Source: Fermentimonas sp.
GTDB lineage: Bacteria > Bacteroidota > Bacteroidia > Bacteroidales > Dysgonomonadaceae
Assembly: GCA_015478775.1 (NCBI GenBank)
Contig: JADMKP010000007.1
Location: forward strand, 620,001 to 684,000
DNA length: 64,000 bases
Direction: 5' to 3'
Below are positions 9,233 through 18,151 of this stretch, piece by piece. The position numbers were made by a program, and so were the translations under genes. The first letter of the stretch is position 1. Each line of letters starts with the position of its first letter. The notes below the pieces were generated by a model, which saw only the letters and a program-made list of their open reading frames with translations, ran no database searches and was not told the origin of the DNA.

Positions 9233-9842
9233 AATAAAAGTTGCTATTGTAGATGATCACAAAATGCTGGTTGAAGGTATAGTGAAAATGATTAGCGAGT
9301 ACGACAATATAGAGATTGTGGGAGTTGCTCATAATGCTGGTAGTTGCAGAAGCTCCATTCCTTTTTGGAAACCTGATGTGTTGATGCTTGATATTGGATT
9401 GCCCGACATAAGTGGTCTGGATTTTTGCAAAGAACTAAAAATAGAATATCCCATTCTTAAAATACTTGCTCTTACAAGCCATAATGAATATGCGATGGTT
9501 AAGCAAATGCTTGATAATGGTGCATCGGGATATTTAGTTAAAAATGCCGAATCAAAAGAGGTGATTGAAGGTATTGAAACCGTGTATGAAGGAGAAACAT
9601 TTTTAAGTCATGAAGTTGATCTTTTAATGAAAAAACGTCCAACTAATGCTGTTTGGCTTACCGACAGGGAGCGTGAGTTATTAAAACTTGTATCCGAAGG
9701 GTATACAAACGCTGAAATTGGAGAGAAAATTTTTCTTAGCCCTGAAACTGTAAGAGGTTATCGAAAGAATTTACTGTATAAACTGGAAGCGAAAAATACA
9801 GCTGTTTTAGTGAAAATAGCATTAGAACAAAAATTGATTTAA
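9225..9842 (+). CDS. NarL/LuxR-type response regulator
   Basis: A 205-residue two-domain regulator. The receiver domain has the acidic pair D10-D11, the phospho-acceptor D56 (VLMLDIGLPD) and a conserved lysine in GYLVKNA. The C-terminal LuxR helix-turn-helix is LTDRERELLKLVSEGYTNAE followed by LSPETVRGYRKNLLYKL. The ATG overlaps the kinase stop, so translation is coupled and the two form a cognate pair. Target genes cannot be read from the sequence; the divergent lipoprotein and barrel genes are candidates. Confidence 0.93.
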   Translation: MSKIKVAIVDDHKMLVEGIVKMISEYDNIEIVGVAHNAGSCRSSIPFWKPDVLMLDIGLPDISGLDFCKELKIEYPILKILALTSHNEYAMVKQMLDNGASGYLVKNAESKEVIEGIETVYEGETFLSHEVDLLMKKRPTNAVWLTDRERELLKLVSEGYTNAEIGEKIFLSPETVRGYRKNLLYKLEAKNTAVLVKIALEQKLI

Positions 9843-9858
9843 TGCTATAAAAATGAAA

Positions 9859-9885
9859 AAACGGTCGTAGAAAAACTACGCCGTT
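9859..9885. terminator. intrinsic terminator between convergent genes
   Basis: AACGGTCGTAG and CTACGCCGTT pair as a stem with one bulged T and a loop of about five bases. On the reverse strand the stem is followed by TTTTTTCATTTTT, so it ends the thioredoxin-fold gene at 9903-10394; on the forward strand it lies 17 bases past the response-regulator stop and may serve both. Confidence 0.7.
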
Positions 9886-9902
9886 CTTAAATTAATCTTC
9901 TT

Positions 9903-10394
9903 TTAAAGGATAATACTTAAATCTTCTGGAGTAACGTTCATCGCTATTATAACTCCGTTCTCATCGATTAAGTAACTACGGAAACCTCTACTCAATTTGA
10001 AATCTCTGTACAAATCTGATTCGGTTCCTCTAACATCACAGAATAGTGAAGGTGCGTCGAGGTTATCCATTGCCATTGTTCTGTCTAAGACATTTATATT
10101 CTCATCAAATGCGATCGAGATAAATGTAACATCCGCACTAATCATCTTCAAATAATTATGTAACCGAATGTTGGTGGCTCTGGAATGAGCATCGTATGTT
10201 GCCCAAAAATTAACCACAACTTTATTGCCTTTGAATTCACTCAACTTATATTTATCACCCTCCAAATCCGTTAAAACAATTTCTGGAATTATTTCTCCCG
10301 GATAATAACCTAAAGATGGAGCTGCGTCCTTAACAGAACCCGATGATAATGCAAGTGAAAATAATGCTATAAGGCAAAAGTTCACATACTTCAT
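9903..10394 (-). CDS. TlpA-like thioredoxin-fold protein lacking the CxxC
   Basis: A 163-residue exported protein (signal peptide ending near ALSSG). It has the TlpA/AhpC layout, with IPEIVLTDLEGDKYKLSEFKG and then VVVNFWATYDAHSRATNIRL. In redox-active members the segment after the tryptophan reads W-C-x-x-C; here it is YDAHSRAT with no cysteine, so classic disulfide exchange is not possible. The C-terminal GFRSYLIDENGVIIA still matches the conserved cis-proline region in layout. It may be a structural or binding relative. It is separated from the next gene by about 290 bases holding two hairpins. Confidence 0.8.
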   Translation of the reverse strand: MKYVNFCLIALFSLALSSGSVKDAAPSLGYYPGEIIPEIVLTDLEGDKYKLSEFKGNKVVVNFWATYDAHSRATNIRLHNYLKMISADVTFISIAFDENINVLDRTMAMDNLDAPSLFCDVRGTESDLYRDFKLSRGFRSYLIDENGVIIAMNVTPEDLSIIL

Positions 10395-10464
10395 AAAATA
10401 AAATTTTGGTTAGTAAATAGATTAGCAGCTGCTTCACGCAATGGCTAAATCACTTATCTATAAC

Positions 10465-10540
10465 GACTTTTCGCTAAAAGTCTCAAATTATTGGCTTCAA
10501 AAGTACGTCACTTTTTTGATATATCGAACTTTTGAGCCAA
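10465..10540. other. two hairpins in the intergenic region 10395-10686
   Basis: GACTTTT-CGCT-AAAAGTC (10465-10482) is a perfect 7-bp hairpin. TTGGCTTCAAAAGT (10491-10504) and ACTTTTGAGCCAA (10528-10540) form a 13-bp stem with one extra T. They sit upstream of the reverse-strand TlpA-like gene and downstream of the DUF5106-like gene, so they may be a terminator, an mRNA end or a leader structure. Neither has a good T run. Nothing else is recognisable in this 290-base gap. Confidence 0.4.
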
Positions 10541-10686
10541 AAAAATCACTTCCAAATGTTAAAACATAAATATCAACTAAAAACAAAAGACACAATTTCT
10601 GTGCTATATCATTAATTATCTGATAAATACACAATCCCTACAATATTTATGTTCAAAGTTTAGATTTCATCTATAGCTCATTATTT

Positions 10687-11679
10687 TTAGCGAGGAGTTG
10701 TAAAAAACATCTCAATGGCTTCGATAGAAGTATCTTTTAAAATTACATTCTTCTCTTTATCGAACAGATAAAGAGTTGGAATTGCTTTTATATCATATAG
10801 TTTTTTGTGAGTTATCTCCAAACCCTTATCATAAGCGTGTACCCACTTTGGAGGCATCTGTGGTAAATTGGCAAGCCACAAATCCATATCCTCATCAACG
10901 TAAAGAGTTAGTATAATAAGCATAGTGCGTGTGCTATTATTTAAAGCCATTGCATTATTAATTTCGTTTGAATTTAGTATTTGCTGAGTAACAGCTGCGC
11001 AGGTTGAACAACCCGGGTTAGAAAACATTAATAATGTATATTCACTTTTCAAATTATAAAATGAGAGTGTCTGTCCCGAAGCAAGCGTATAATTAAAATT
11101 AGTGCCTTTTTTACCTTCCCGGTTTTTCATTACCATTTCGTAATGGAAATTATAAACCGACTTATCAGTTTCTGACAACACTTCAGATTCTATTATTTCC
11201 TCTAATACAGGAATATAATATTCCTCATTTCTAAATGGAGAGTTGGGGTCATAAAAGTATTTTTCAAACAAATTCCCAAAATGCGAGTACATCATATAAT
11301 CTACTTTTGCCTTATCTATTGTTTTCTGCAAAGAGGCCTCTGCTATATCTTTGGAAACATATTCAAGTAGATTTATGTAATCAACAAAAGCCTGCTCTGT
11401 TATGTCGGGTCGATCTATTAAACCCCTGTTGGCAAAATCAAACCTTTCCCAGTAGTTCATTACCAAAAAAATAGCACGTTTATCATTATCTGTTATAGTT
11501 ACAGGAATAGTTGGAAGAACAAAAGTATCTGGCACAATTGGTTCAACAGGCAAATTATCATAAGCTCCGGCTAAAGTATCTTGCTGATTCGATTCTGTTT
11601 TTTTGCTGGATGAGCAGGAAGCAACAACCAATAACATCAAAATCAGAGCAAACAAAAGTGTAAAATAATTCCTTTTCAT
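10687..11679 (-). CDS. thioredoxin-fold lipoprotein, DUF5106-like
   Basis: A 330-residue lipoprotein. The track start at 11724 is replaced by the ATG at 11679, which gives a clean type II signal (LLVVASCSSS). An N-terminal helical region of about 200 residues precedes a thioredoxin-like domain with the motif NPGCSTCAAV, i.e. a C-x-x-C that could be redox active, and later IPTLYLFDKEKN. This arrangement fits the Bacteroidota DUF5106 plus thioredoxin architecture. It should act in the periplasm; partner unknown. Confidence 0.8.
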   Translation of the reverse strand: MKRNYFTLLFALILMLLVVASCSSSKKTESNQQDTLAGAYDNLPVEPIVPDTFVLPTIPVTITDNDKRAIFLVMNYWERFDFANRGLIDRPDITEQAFVDYINLLEYVSKDIAEASLQKTIDKAKVDYMMYSHFGNLFEKYFYDPNSPFRNEEYYIPVLEEIIESEVLSETDKSVYNFHYEMVMKNREGKKGTNFNYTLASGQTLSFYNLKSEYTLLMFSNPGCSTCAAVTQQILNSNEINNAMALNNSTRTMLIILTLYVDEDMDLWLANLPQMPPKWVHAYDKGLEITHKKLYDIKAIPTLYLFDKEKNVILKDTSIEAIEMFFTTPR

Positions 11680-11801
11680 AGAAAATAAAATATTTATTAT
11701 TCTGTGTAAAGATAATAAGCCCAAAATGATTTAACTATATTACCGAGCAATAAATTCTAAAAACTGCATTTCAACCTATTGAGTTTGGCGAGTAAATTTT
11801 G

Positions 11802-11809
11802 TACATTTG
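11802..11809 (+). promoter_or_regulatory. -7 element upstream of dnaX
   Basis: TACATTTG fits TAnnTTTG and is 27 bases before the dnaX ATG. A TTTG at 11784 is somewhat too close for a standard -33 element, so confidence is limited. Confidence 0.4.
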
Positions 11810-11836
11810 TAAATTCACAATAGCTAGATTTTATTC

Positions 11837-13585
11837 ATGGATAATTTTATTGTTTCAGCAAGAAAATACAGACCAGCAACATTCCACTCTGTTGTGGGAC
11901 AAGAAGCGCTAACTACAACTCTGAAGAATGCTATTACAGGCAAAAAGCTAGCCCATGCATACCTTTTTAGCGGTCCAAGAGGCGTTGGGAAAACAACTTG
12001 CGCAAGAATTTTTGCAAAAACAATCAACTGTTTTAATCTCACCAGCGATAATGAGTCATGCAACAAGTGCGAATCGTGCGTTGCTTTTAATGAACAGCGC
12101 TCATACAATATTCATGAACTTGATGCTGCTTCAAACAACGGAGTAGAGGACATAAGATCTCTAATTGATCAGGTACGCATTCCTCCTCAGATAGGTAAAT
12201 ATAAAGTATATATTATAGATGAGGTTCATATGCTTTCATCAAGTGCCTTTAACTCATTTCTAAAGACATTGGAAGAGCCCCCTGCACATGCCATTTTTAT
12301 TCTTGCTACAACAGAGAAGCACAAAATCATACCTACTATATTATCCAGATGTCAGGTTTACGATTTTAATCGTATTAATATCAGTGACATCGTAAATCAT
12401 TTACAGTATGTAGCAAAACAAGAAGGTATAACGGCTGAACCCGAAGCGTTAAACATTATAGCTCAAAAAGCAGATGGTGGTATGCGCGATGCCTTATCGG
12501 TTTTTGATCAGAGTGCAAGCTATACACAAGGAAATATTACATATAAGTCGGTAATTGAAAATCTCAACGTATTAGACTACGAATACTACTTTAATCTAAC
12601 AGAAGCATTTTTAAATGGAGATGTCATAAACTCACTCTTAATATTAAATAATATCCTAAACCGAGGCTTTGAGGGTCAATATATAATTGGTGGAATTGCC
12701 TCCCATTTCAGAGATCTATTGGTTTGCAAGGACCCCAAAACTGTCGAACTATTTGAGGTTGGAGCATCAATCAGAGAACGGTACATTGAAATAGCAAAAA
12801 GATGCACAAACGCTTTTCTGTACAAAGGAATTGAAATTGCAAATGACTGCGATCTAAACTATAGACAGAGCAAAAACAAGCGTTTGTTAATTGAGTTGGC
12901 ATTAATAAAACTTTGTCAGTTAAATGAAGTTGAAGCCGATGCTGATATTAAAAAAAAAACGGAACTAAAACCGATTGATAAAGTAAACAATAACACTAAA
13001 ACAGAGTTAGAACCCATAGAAAAAAGCATCAAAAAACAAACCGCAGAACCAGACCCTCCTACATCTAGCTCAAACCCACCAACATCGAGTCCAAACCCGC
13101 CCGCATCGATTCCCAAAATAAATAAAAGTGAATTGTCAGGAATGGGCGTTTCATTAGCTTCTTTGGCAAAAAAAGATGAGGGAGTAACTAAAACTACAGA
13201 AAAGGAACTTGCGGTTAATGGCAATAACAAATTTACCGAAGCTGATCTGATTAAGGCATGGAATGAATATGCCGACACTCTTGAAATAGAGAAACTGCTA
13301 ATAAACACCATGTCCCTCTACAAACCAACGCTTATCAGTGAAGTTCTGTTTGAAGTAAAGGTTAATTCAGAGTTAAATAAAGAATATTTAATCAGTAATG
13401 GTGAAGCTCTCCTCACATTTCTACGAGCAAAGTTAAAGAATGATGATCTTACAATGACAATAAAGATTGCTAAAGGAAATGTAATTAAAAAAGCTCTAAC
13501 ATCCAGAGAGATATTCGATGAGATGGTTGAAAAGAACCCTAGTTTACAGAACCTTTCAGATGAGTTTGGACTAGAACTCAGTTAA
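11837..13585 (+). CDS. dnaX: DNA polymerase III subunit gamma/tau
   Basis: A 582-residue AAA+ clamp-loader ATPase. Visible motifs: N-terminal ARKYRPATFHSVVGQE, Walker A GPRGVGKTT (46-54), a four-cysteine zinc module beginning at TINC and including CNKCESC, Walker B with IIDEVHMLS, and the sensor region ATTEKHKIIPTILSRCQ with its arginine finger. After about residue 370 the chain becomes low complexity, with the near-repeat PPTSSSNPPTSSPNPP, before a tau-like C-terminal domain. It loads the sliding clamp at the replication fork. The M15 peptidase gene follows 18 bases later on the same strand. Confidence 0.96.
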   Translation: MDNFIVSARKYRPATFHSVVGQEALTTTLKNAITGKKLAHAYLFSGPRGVGKTTCARIFAKTINCFNLTSDNESCNKCESCVAFNEQRSYNIHELDAASNNGVEDIRSLIDQVRIPPQIGKYKVYIIDEVHMLSSSAFNSFLKTLEEPPAHAIFILATTEKHKIIPTILSRCQVYDFNRINISDIVNHLQYVAKQEGITAEPEALNIIAQKADGGMRDALSVFDQSASYTQGNITYKSVIENLNVLDYEYYFNLTEAFLNGDVINSLLILNNILNRGFEGQYIIGGIASHFRDLLVCKDPKTVELFEVGASIRERYIEIAKRCTNAFLYKGIEIANDCDLNYRQSKNKRLLIELALIKLCQLNEVEADADIKKKTELKPIDKVNNNTKTELEPIEKSIKKQTAEPDPPTSSSNPPTSSPNPPASIPKINKSELSGMGVSLASLAKKDEGVTKTTEKELAVNGNNKFTEADLIKAWNEYADTLEIEKLLINTMSLYKPTLISEVLFEVKVNSELNKEYLISNGEALLTFLRAKLKNDDLTMTIKIAKGNVIKKALTSREIFDEMVEKNPSLQNLSDEFGLELS

Positions 13586-13603
13586 TATACAGCTCTCCAG
13601 AAA

Positions 13604-14308
13604 ATGAAATATTTTTATCAAATATTACTGATCTCTATATTGATAATAATATCCTGCAAGGGAGAAAAAAAGAGTACTTACACCATAATAATACCTCATA
13701 CAGCGATAGCTCCCGATACTACAATAATTCTCGATACGGCAATAACACCCGATACCATAACAGATTCAAATTATTCTTTCGAAGAAGCAGTGGTAGGCTC
13801 AGGAGCACCCGAAGAGATAATTAACCAACTCGAACTAATAGAAGTTGTTTACCTATCTACCGATGGGAAAATTCATAAAGGTCAGATTGTCACCAATATT
13901 TCAATAGCAGATGATATAAAAGAATTATTCGCTTTTATGCTACGCGAAGATTTTGTAATTGAAAAAGCTATTCCAATTGTAAGATACAACTGGAGTGACA
14001 GTTTATCAATGGACAACAATAACAGTTATAGTTTTTGTTATAGAAACATTACTTATTCTAAGCATGTAAATGGCATGGCAATAGATATAAACCCCAGGTT
14101 TAACCCACTTAGATGGAAAATTAACAACAATCCAAATCAACCAGCCGGCGCAGAGTTAGACACTACAGTAAATGGTACTTTATATCCAGGGCACCCGGTG
14201 GTTGAGGAATTCAGAAGAAAGGGCTTCAGATGGGGGCATACTTTTTCGAAGTATTATGACGACCATCATTTTGAGAAAGCCCAGCTTTCTCTGTCTAAAT
14301 TACGATAG
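13604..14308 (+). CDS. M15-family peptidase lipoprotein
   Basis: A 234-residue lipoprotein (cysteine in LIIISCKG). A short tandem repeat follows the signal: TAIAPD, TTIILD, TAITPD, six residues each, a threonine/proline-rich linker. The catalytic domain has SKHVNGMAIDINPRFNP, then a C-terminal RWGHTFSKYYDDHHFE; these match the H..D..H zinc layout of M15 D-Ala-D-Ala carboxypeptidase / L-Ala-D-Glu peptidases. A role in peptidoglycan trimming is expected. The last 43 bases overlap, in convergent orientation, the end of comM. Confidence 0.82.
   Translation: MKYFYQILLISILIIISCKGEKKSTYTIIIPHTAIAPDTTIILDTAITPDTITDSNYSFEEAVVGSGAPEEIINQLELIEVVYLSTDGKIHKGQIVTNISIADDIKELFAFMLREDFVIEKAIPIVRYNWSDSLSMDNNNSYSFCYRNITYSKHVNGMAIDINPRFNPLRWKINNNPNQPAGAELDTTVNGTLYPGHPVVEEFRRKGFRWGHTFSKYYDDHHFEKAQLSLSKLR
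13700..13753 (+). repeat. 18-bp tandem repeat inside the M15 lipoprotein gene
   Basis: Three in-frame 18-base units, each ending in CGAT, encode the six-residue linker repeats T-x-x-x-x-D. They are diverged (roughly two thirds identical), so the number of units is probably stable rather than variable. Confidence 0.6.
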
Positions 14309-15810
14309 TTTATTGCCTCCGCCAGGTGTATTGCTTTAATTTGCTCACTTCCATCGATATCTGCAATTGTGCGCGACACTTTTAATATACGGTCATATGC
14401 ACGAGCCGATAAAGAACGACGATCCATAGCGCTTTTAAGAAGTTTTAGTCCCGATGCATCCGGCGAGGCAAACTTATGTAAGAGCCTACCACTTATTTGC
14501 GAATTACAATATACCCCTTTTATATTTTTATACCTGTTTTGTTGAATTTTACGCGCACCAATAACTCTTTCTCTTATACTCTCACTAGATTCGGCAGGAT
14601 CACGATTAGCTATTTTATCAAACGGAACCGGCGATATTTCAATCTGTATATCAATTCTGTCGAGCAGAGGACCCGATATGCGGTTGAGGTACTTCTGTAC
14701 AGTACCCGGTGCACACACGCAATCTCTATCGGGGTGATTATGATAACCACACGGGCATGGATTCATTGCTGCTACAAGCATAAAGCCTGAGGGGTAATCA
14801 ACATTATATCTTGATCGGGAGATAGTTATAGTTTGATTTTCAAGAGGCTGCCTCATCACTTCCAGTACACTCCTGTTGAACTCAGGCAGCTCGTCTAAGA
14901 AAAGAATTCCATTATGAGCAAGGCTTATTTCTCCCGGTTGGGGCGAACTTCCACCACCAACTAATGCCACGTTGCTAATAGAGTGATGCGGAGCTCTAAA
15001 TGGTCGCCTGAACATAAGTGATCGACTCATTTCTGTGCTTCCAGCCACACTATGAATTTTTGTTGTTTCCAGTGCTTCTTCTAAAGTAAAAGGCGGCAAG
15101 ATTGAAGGCATTCGTTTTGCCATCATTGATTTTCCCGATCCGGGGGGACCGGCCAACAAAATATTGTGCGAACCGGCAGCTGCAATTTCAAGAGCTCTCT
15201 TTACATTTTCTTGTCCTTTTACATCTGAGAAATCGAGTTCAAATTCAGATTTACTTTCATTAAATTCCTTCTCCAGATCTACTGTGGTTGGCTGTAAATT
15301 ACTTTCATTGTTGAAAAAACTTACTACTTCCCGTATGTTTTTAACAGCATATATATCTAACCCTTTAACCACTGCTGCCTCCTTTGCATTTTCTGCAGGT
15401 AGAACAAACCCTTTAAATCCATTCTCTTTTGCCATCAGTGCCATTGGCAAAGCACCTTTGAGTGGCAGAACTGTACCATCAAGCGACAGTTCACCCATAA
15501 GCATATAGCTAGAGAATTTATCATTTAAGATTGCACCCGATGCACCTAAAACACCCACAGCAAGAGGCAAATCAAAAGCCGACCCCTCTTTACGGATGTC
15601 GGCAGGCGACATGTTAATTACGATTTGTTGACGTGGAAATTTGAGCCCATTTACCTCAAGTGCCGAGACAATACGTTCGTGACTCTCTTTTACAGAAGCA
15701 TCTGGTAATCCCACCAGAAGAAATCTTATACCTTTGGAGCAGTTAACTTCAATAGTTATGGGTATTGACTCAATACCCTGAACAGCTGCGCCAAATACTT
15801 TAACCAGCAT
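14266..15810 (-). CDS. comM: YifB/ComM family Mg-chelatase-like AAA ATPase
   Basis: A 514-residue protein. The N-terminal part (GIRFLLVGLPDASVKES, NMSPADIRKEGSAFDLP) is the ChlI-type domain; the AAA+ core has Walker A AGPPGSGKSMMAKR, the sensor segment FRAPHHSIS, Walker B GILFLDELPEF, and the C-terminal DRRSLSARAYDRILKVSRTIADI. A cysteine-rich CPCGYHNHPDRDCVC lies between them. ComM is a helicase that promotes branch migration during natural transformation; the orthologue in a Bacteroidales genome probably aids recombination. It converges with and overlaps the M15 gene by 43 bases. Confidence 0.93.
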   Translation of the reverse strand: MLVKVFGAAVQGIESIPITIEVNCSKGIRFLLVGLPDASVKESHERIVSALEVNGLKFPRQQIVINMSPADIRKEGSAFDLPLAVGVLGASGAILNDKFSSYMLMGELSLDGTVLPLKGALPMALMAKENGFKGFVLPAENAKEAAVVKGLDIYAVKNIREVVSFFNNESNLQPTTVDLEKEFNESKSEFELDFSDVKGQENVKRALEIAAAGSHNILLAGPPGSGKSMMAKRMPSILPPFTLEEALETTKIHSVAGSTEMSRSLMFRRPFRAPHHSISNVALVGGGSSPQPGEISLAHNGILFLDELPEFNRSVLEVMRQPLENQTITISRSRYNVDYPSGFMLVAAMNPCPCGYHNHPDRDCVCAPGTVQKYLNRISGPLLDRIDIQIEISPVPFDKIANRDPAESSESIRERVIGARKIQQNRYKNIKGVYCNSQISGRLLHKFASPDASGLKLLKSAMDRRSLSARAYDRILKVSRTIADIDGSEQIKAIHLAEAINYRNLDRESWAFSK

Positions 15811-15842
15811 TTGTTACAGTTTTTATTTTAATAATTCAATTC

Positions 15843-16952
15843 TTATTTTTCAGAAGATCTTGTTACCATTTCTGCTACTTCCTGAGCAGGCACATTCCTT
15901 AACATTATTGTTCCTTCGGGATTTATAAGTATATTAAAAGGAATGTATTGAATATTTAGAAGATCAACAATATCAGAACCCCAGCCTCTATCTTCGGTCA
16001 CAACTGTCCAAGGAATAGAGTCATGCTTAGCATCAATTGGATATTCATCTGAATCGATATAAACAGAAACAAATTGCACACTATCTTTACTAATAGCTTC
16101 ATGCTCATGTTTAAGCAGTTCAACTGTCTCGCGCGACTCAATACCCGTATTAGATATAAACGACAGCAACAAGTATTTTCCTTTAAAATTATATGAATTT
16201 ATTAATTCACCATCGTTATCGGTTAATTGAAAATATGGAACAATTGCCTCTTCGGCCGATCTATTAAGTTTCTGAGAATATGTTTGCAGCTTTCGTGCAA
16301 TATTAGTTTCAACAATATCACCTTCCAGATAACCTAAAACCCTTTCAAGCGATTTAGGGGTATCACTGTTAGTGAAAAAATTATTTATCAAAATCAGACT
16401 CGATAACTTTGTTGGATTTTCTTTTATATACTCCTCAGCTTTTAAAGTTAACTCGTGATTTAAAAGATTGAGATTTGACACATCATCACTTCTTGACAAA
16501 GAATTATTACGAGAAGAATCTATATCTTTAAAGGCATTCAAATCAGATAGCAATTGCCCCCTCTGCTTTAATAAATCCTGATTATCAGTTTTAAACGCAG
16601 TTAAATCATTGTTTATTTCATTTCCATTTATCTTTATAAGATCGGGATATAGAGCATCGCCTTTTACTGTTACCTTCTGACCATTATCTGCAAAAACTAC
16701 TGTTGAACCATCATCAATATAAAGCGAAAAAGTAGTAAGAGTATCAACATTTACCTTATAATTAAATTTCTTATTATCATATACATGTATGGTATCTATA
16801 ATTAAAGAATCTGATGAAATATAAGTTGCTAAAATATAAGGGTTAGAAAGATTGGAAATATCACCTTTTATAAACGTACCATTTTCCTTCTCGCAGGAGG
16901 CTGCAAAAAGCAAACAGACAATTGTTATGATGATTATATAATATTTTCCCAT
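15843..16952 (-). CDS. DUF4369-like / thioredoxin-fold lipoprotein without CxxC
   Basis: A 369-residue lipoprotein (LLFAASCEKE). The first 120 residues resemble DUF4369 (IKGDISNLSNPYILA, then SLIIDTIHVYDNKKFNYK). The last 140 have the TlpA order, ending with IQYIPFNILINPEGTIM. Where active TlpA proteins carry CxxC, this one reads SNTGIESRETVELL, with no cysteine. It is located 32 bases upstream of comM on the same strand. Probably a periplasmic binding or structural member of the family; redox activity is unlikely. Confidence 0.78.
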   Translation of the reverse strand: MGKYYIIIITIVCLLFAASCEKENGTFIKGDISNLSNPYILATYISSDSLIIDTIHVYDNKKFNYKVNVDTLTTFSLYIDDGSTVVFADNGQKVTVKGDALYPDLIKINGNEINNDLTAFKTDNQDLLKQRGQLLSDLNAFKDIDSSRNNSLSRSDDVSNLNLLNHELTLKAEEYIKENPTKLSSLILINNFFTNSDTPKSLERVLGYLEGDIVETNIARKLQTYSQKLNRSAEEAIVPYFQLTDNDGELINSYNFKGKYLLLSFISNTGIESRETVELLKHEHEAISKDSVQFVSVYIDSDEYPIDAKHDSIPWTVVTEDRGWGSDIVDLLNIQYIPFNILINPEGTIMLRNVPAQEVAEMVTRSSEK

Positions 16953-17144
16953 TATTTTTTATGGAGGCTTTGGCAAACTAAATCAAACTTATGAAAGAAC
17001 AAAGATATTGTATTTTTTTAAATATTCAATGATTTTCACATTTATTATTTATATTTCATTCATAAGAGATCAAATGAAATTTATTATATTGCAAAAAGGA
17101 AGAAATTAGCTAGATTTGTGTATTAAAACTGAAAATATACAATA

Positions 17145-18134
17145 ATGTATTTCTCTATTATAATTCCACTCTTCAATAGACCTTACGAATTAGACGAATT
17201 ACTTTTAAGCTTATGTAACCAAACCAATAAGCGGTTTGAGGTAGTCATATCTGAAGATGGTTCCACAATAAAAGGCAATAAAGTAGTAGAAAAGTACAAA
17301 GATAAATTATCAATTATTTATTTCGAAAAGCCTAATTCGGGTCCAGGGCTTACGAGAAATAAAGCAGCAGAAAAAGCTAATTACGACTGGTTGATATTTT
17401 TTGACTCCGATTGTATAATTCCTGAAAATTATATCGAAAGTGTAACTACATTTTTAAAAGCAAATTCCGTCGATGCATATGGTGGCCCAGATGCGGCACT
17501 ATCAACTTTTACTCCGGTTCAAAAAGCTATTAACTACTCAATGACCTCATTTTTTACTACCGGAGGGATAAGAGGAGGTAGCAAAACAATGGATAAGTTT
17601 CACCCAAGGAGCTTTAACTTGGGTGTTTCAAGAAATGCTTTTGACAAATTAAATGGATATGGAAAAATGCGATTTGGAGAAGACATCGACTTTAGTTTGC
17701 GACTACTTAAAGCTGGATTCAAAACAGCTCTTATTCCAGATGCTTTTGTGTATCATAAGAGAAGAACCAATTTCAGGCAATTTTTCAAACAAGTGTACAA
17801 TTCAGGAATTGCCCGCATAAATCTTCATCTTCTACATCCCGGATCTTTAAAATTGGTTCATTCGTTGCCAGCATTCTTTGTAGTGGGTGTTGCTTTAATA
17901 TTAATTCTCTCATTATTTTACCCCACCCTACTTTGGTTACCACTTATCTATTCAATTATTATTTTTATCGATTCATTAATTAAGAACCAATCTATGGAAG
18001 TTGCTCTATATAGCATTGCATCCTCATGGGTACAATTAATAGGCTATGGTTGCGGTTTTATTTCAGCTTTCTGGAACCGTCTAATTCTTAAAAAAGGCGA
18101 ATATAATGCCTTTGAGAAAAAATTTTATGATTAA
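17145..18134 (+). CDS. glycosyltransferase family 2 with C-terminal membrane helices
   Basis: A 329-residue GT-A enzyme. It begins FSIIIPLFNRPYELDELL, has an early EDGS and a metal-binding DSDC in WLIFFDSDC (about residues 86-94), then a GGPDAALS segment and FGEDIDFSLRLLKAGF, which are typical of GT2. Two hydrophobic stretches after about residue 245 (AFFVVGVALILILSLF and PLIYSIIIFIDSLI) anchor it in the membrane. It likely adds sugars to a lipid-linked surface glycan. It is not clustered with the other glycosyltransferases in this window. Confidence 0.88.
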   Translation: MYFSIIIPLFNRPYELDELLLSLCNQTNKRFEVVISEDGSTIKGNKVVEKYKDKLSIIYFEKPNSGPGLTRNKAAEKANYDWLIFFDSDCIIPENYIESVTTFLKANSVDAYGGPDAALSTFTPVQKAINYSMTSFFTTGGIRGGSKTMDKFHPRSFNLGVSRNAFDKLNGYGKMRFGEDIDFSLRLLKAGFKTALIPDAFVYHKRRTNFRQFFKQVYNSGIARINLHLLHPGSLKLVHSLPAFFVVGVALILILSLFYPTLLWLPLIYSIIIFIDSLIKNQSMEVALYSIASSWVQLIGYGCGFISAFWNRLILKKGEYNAFEKKFYD

Positions 18135-18151
18135 CTAATCAGGATATCGAC

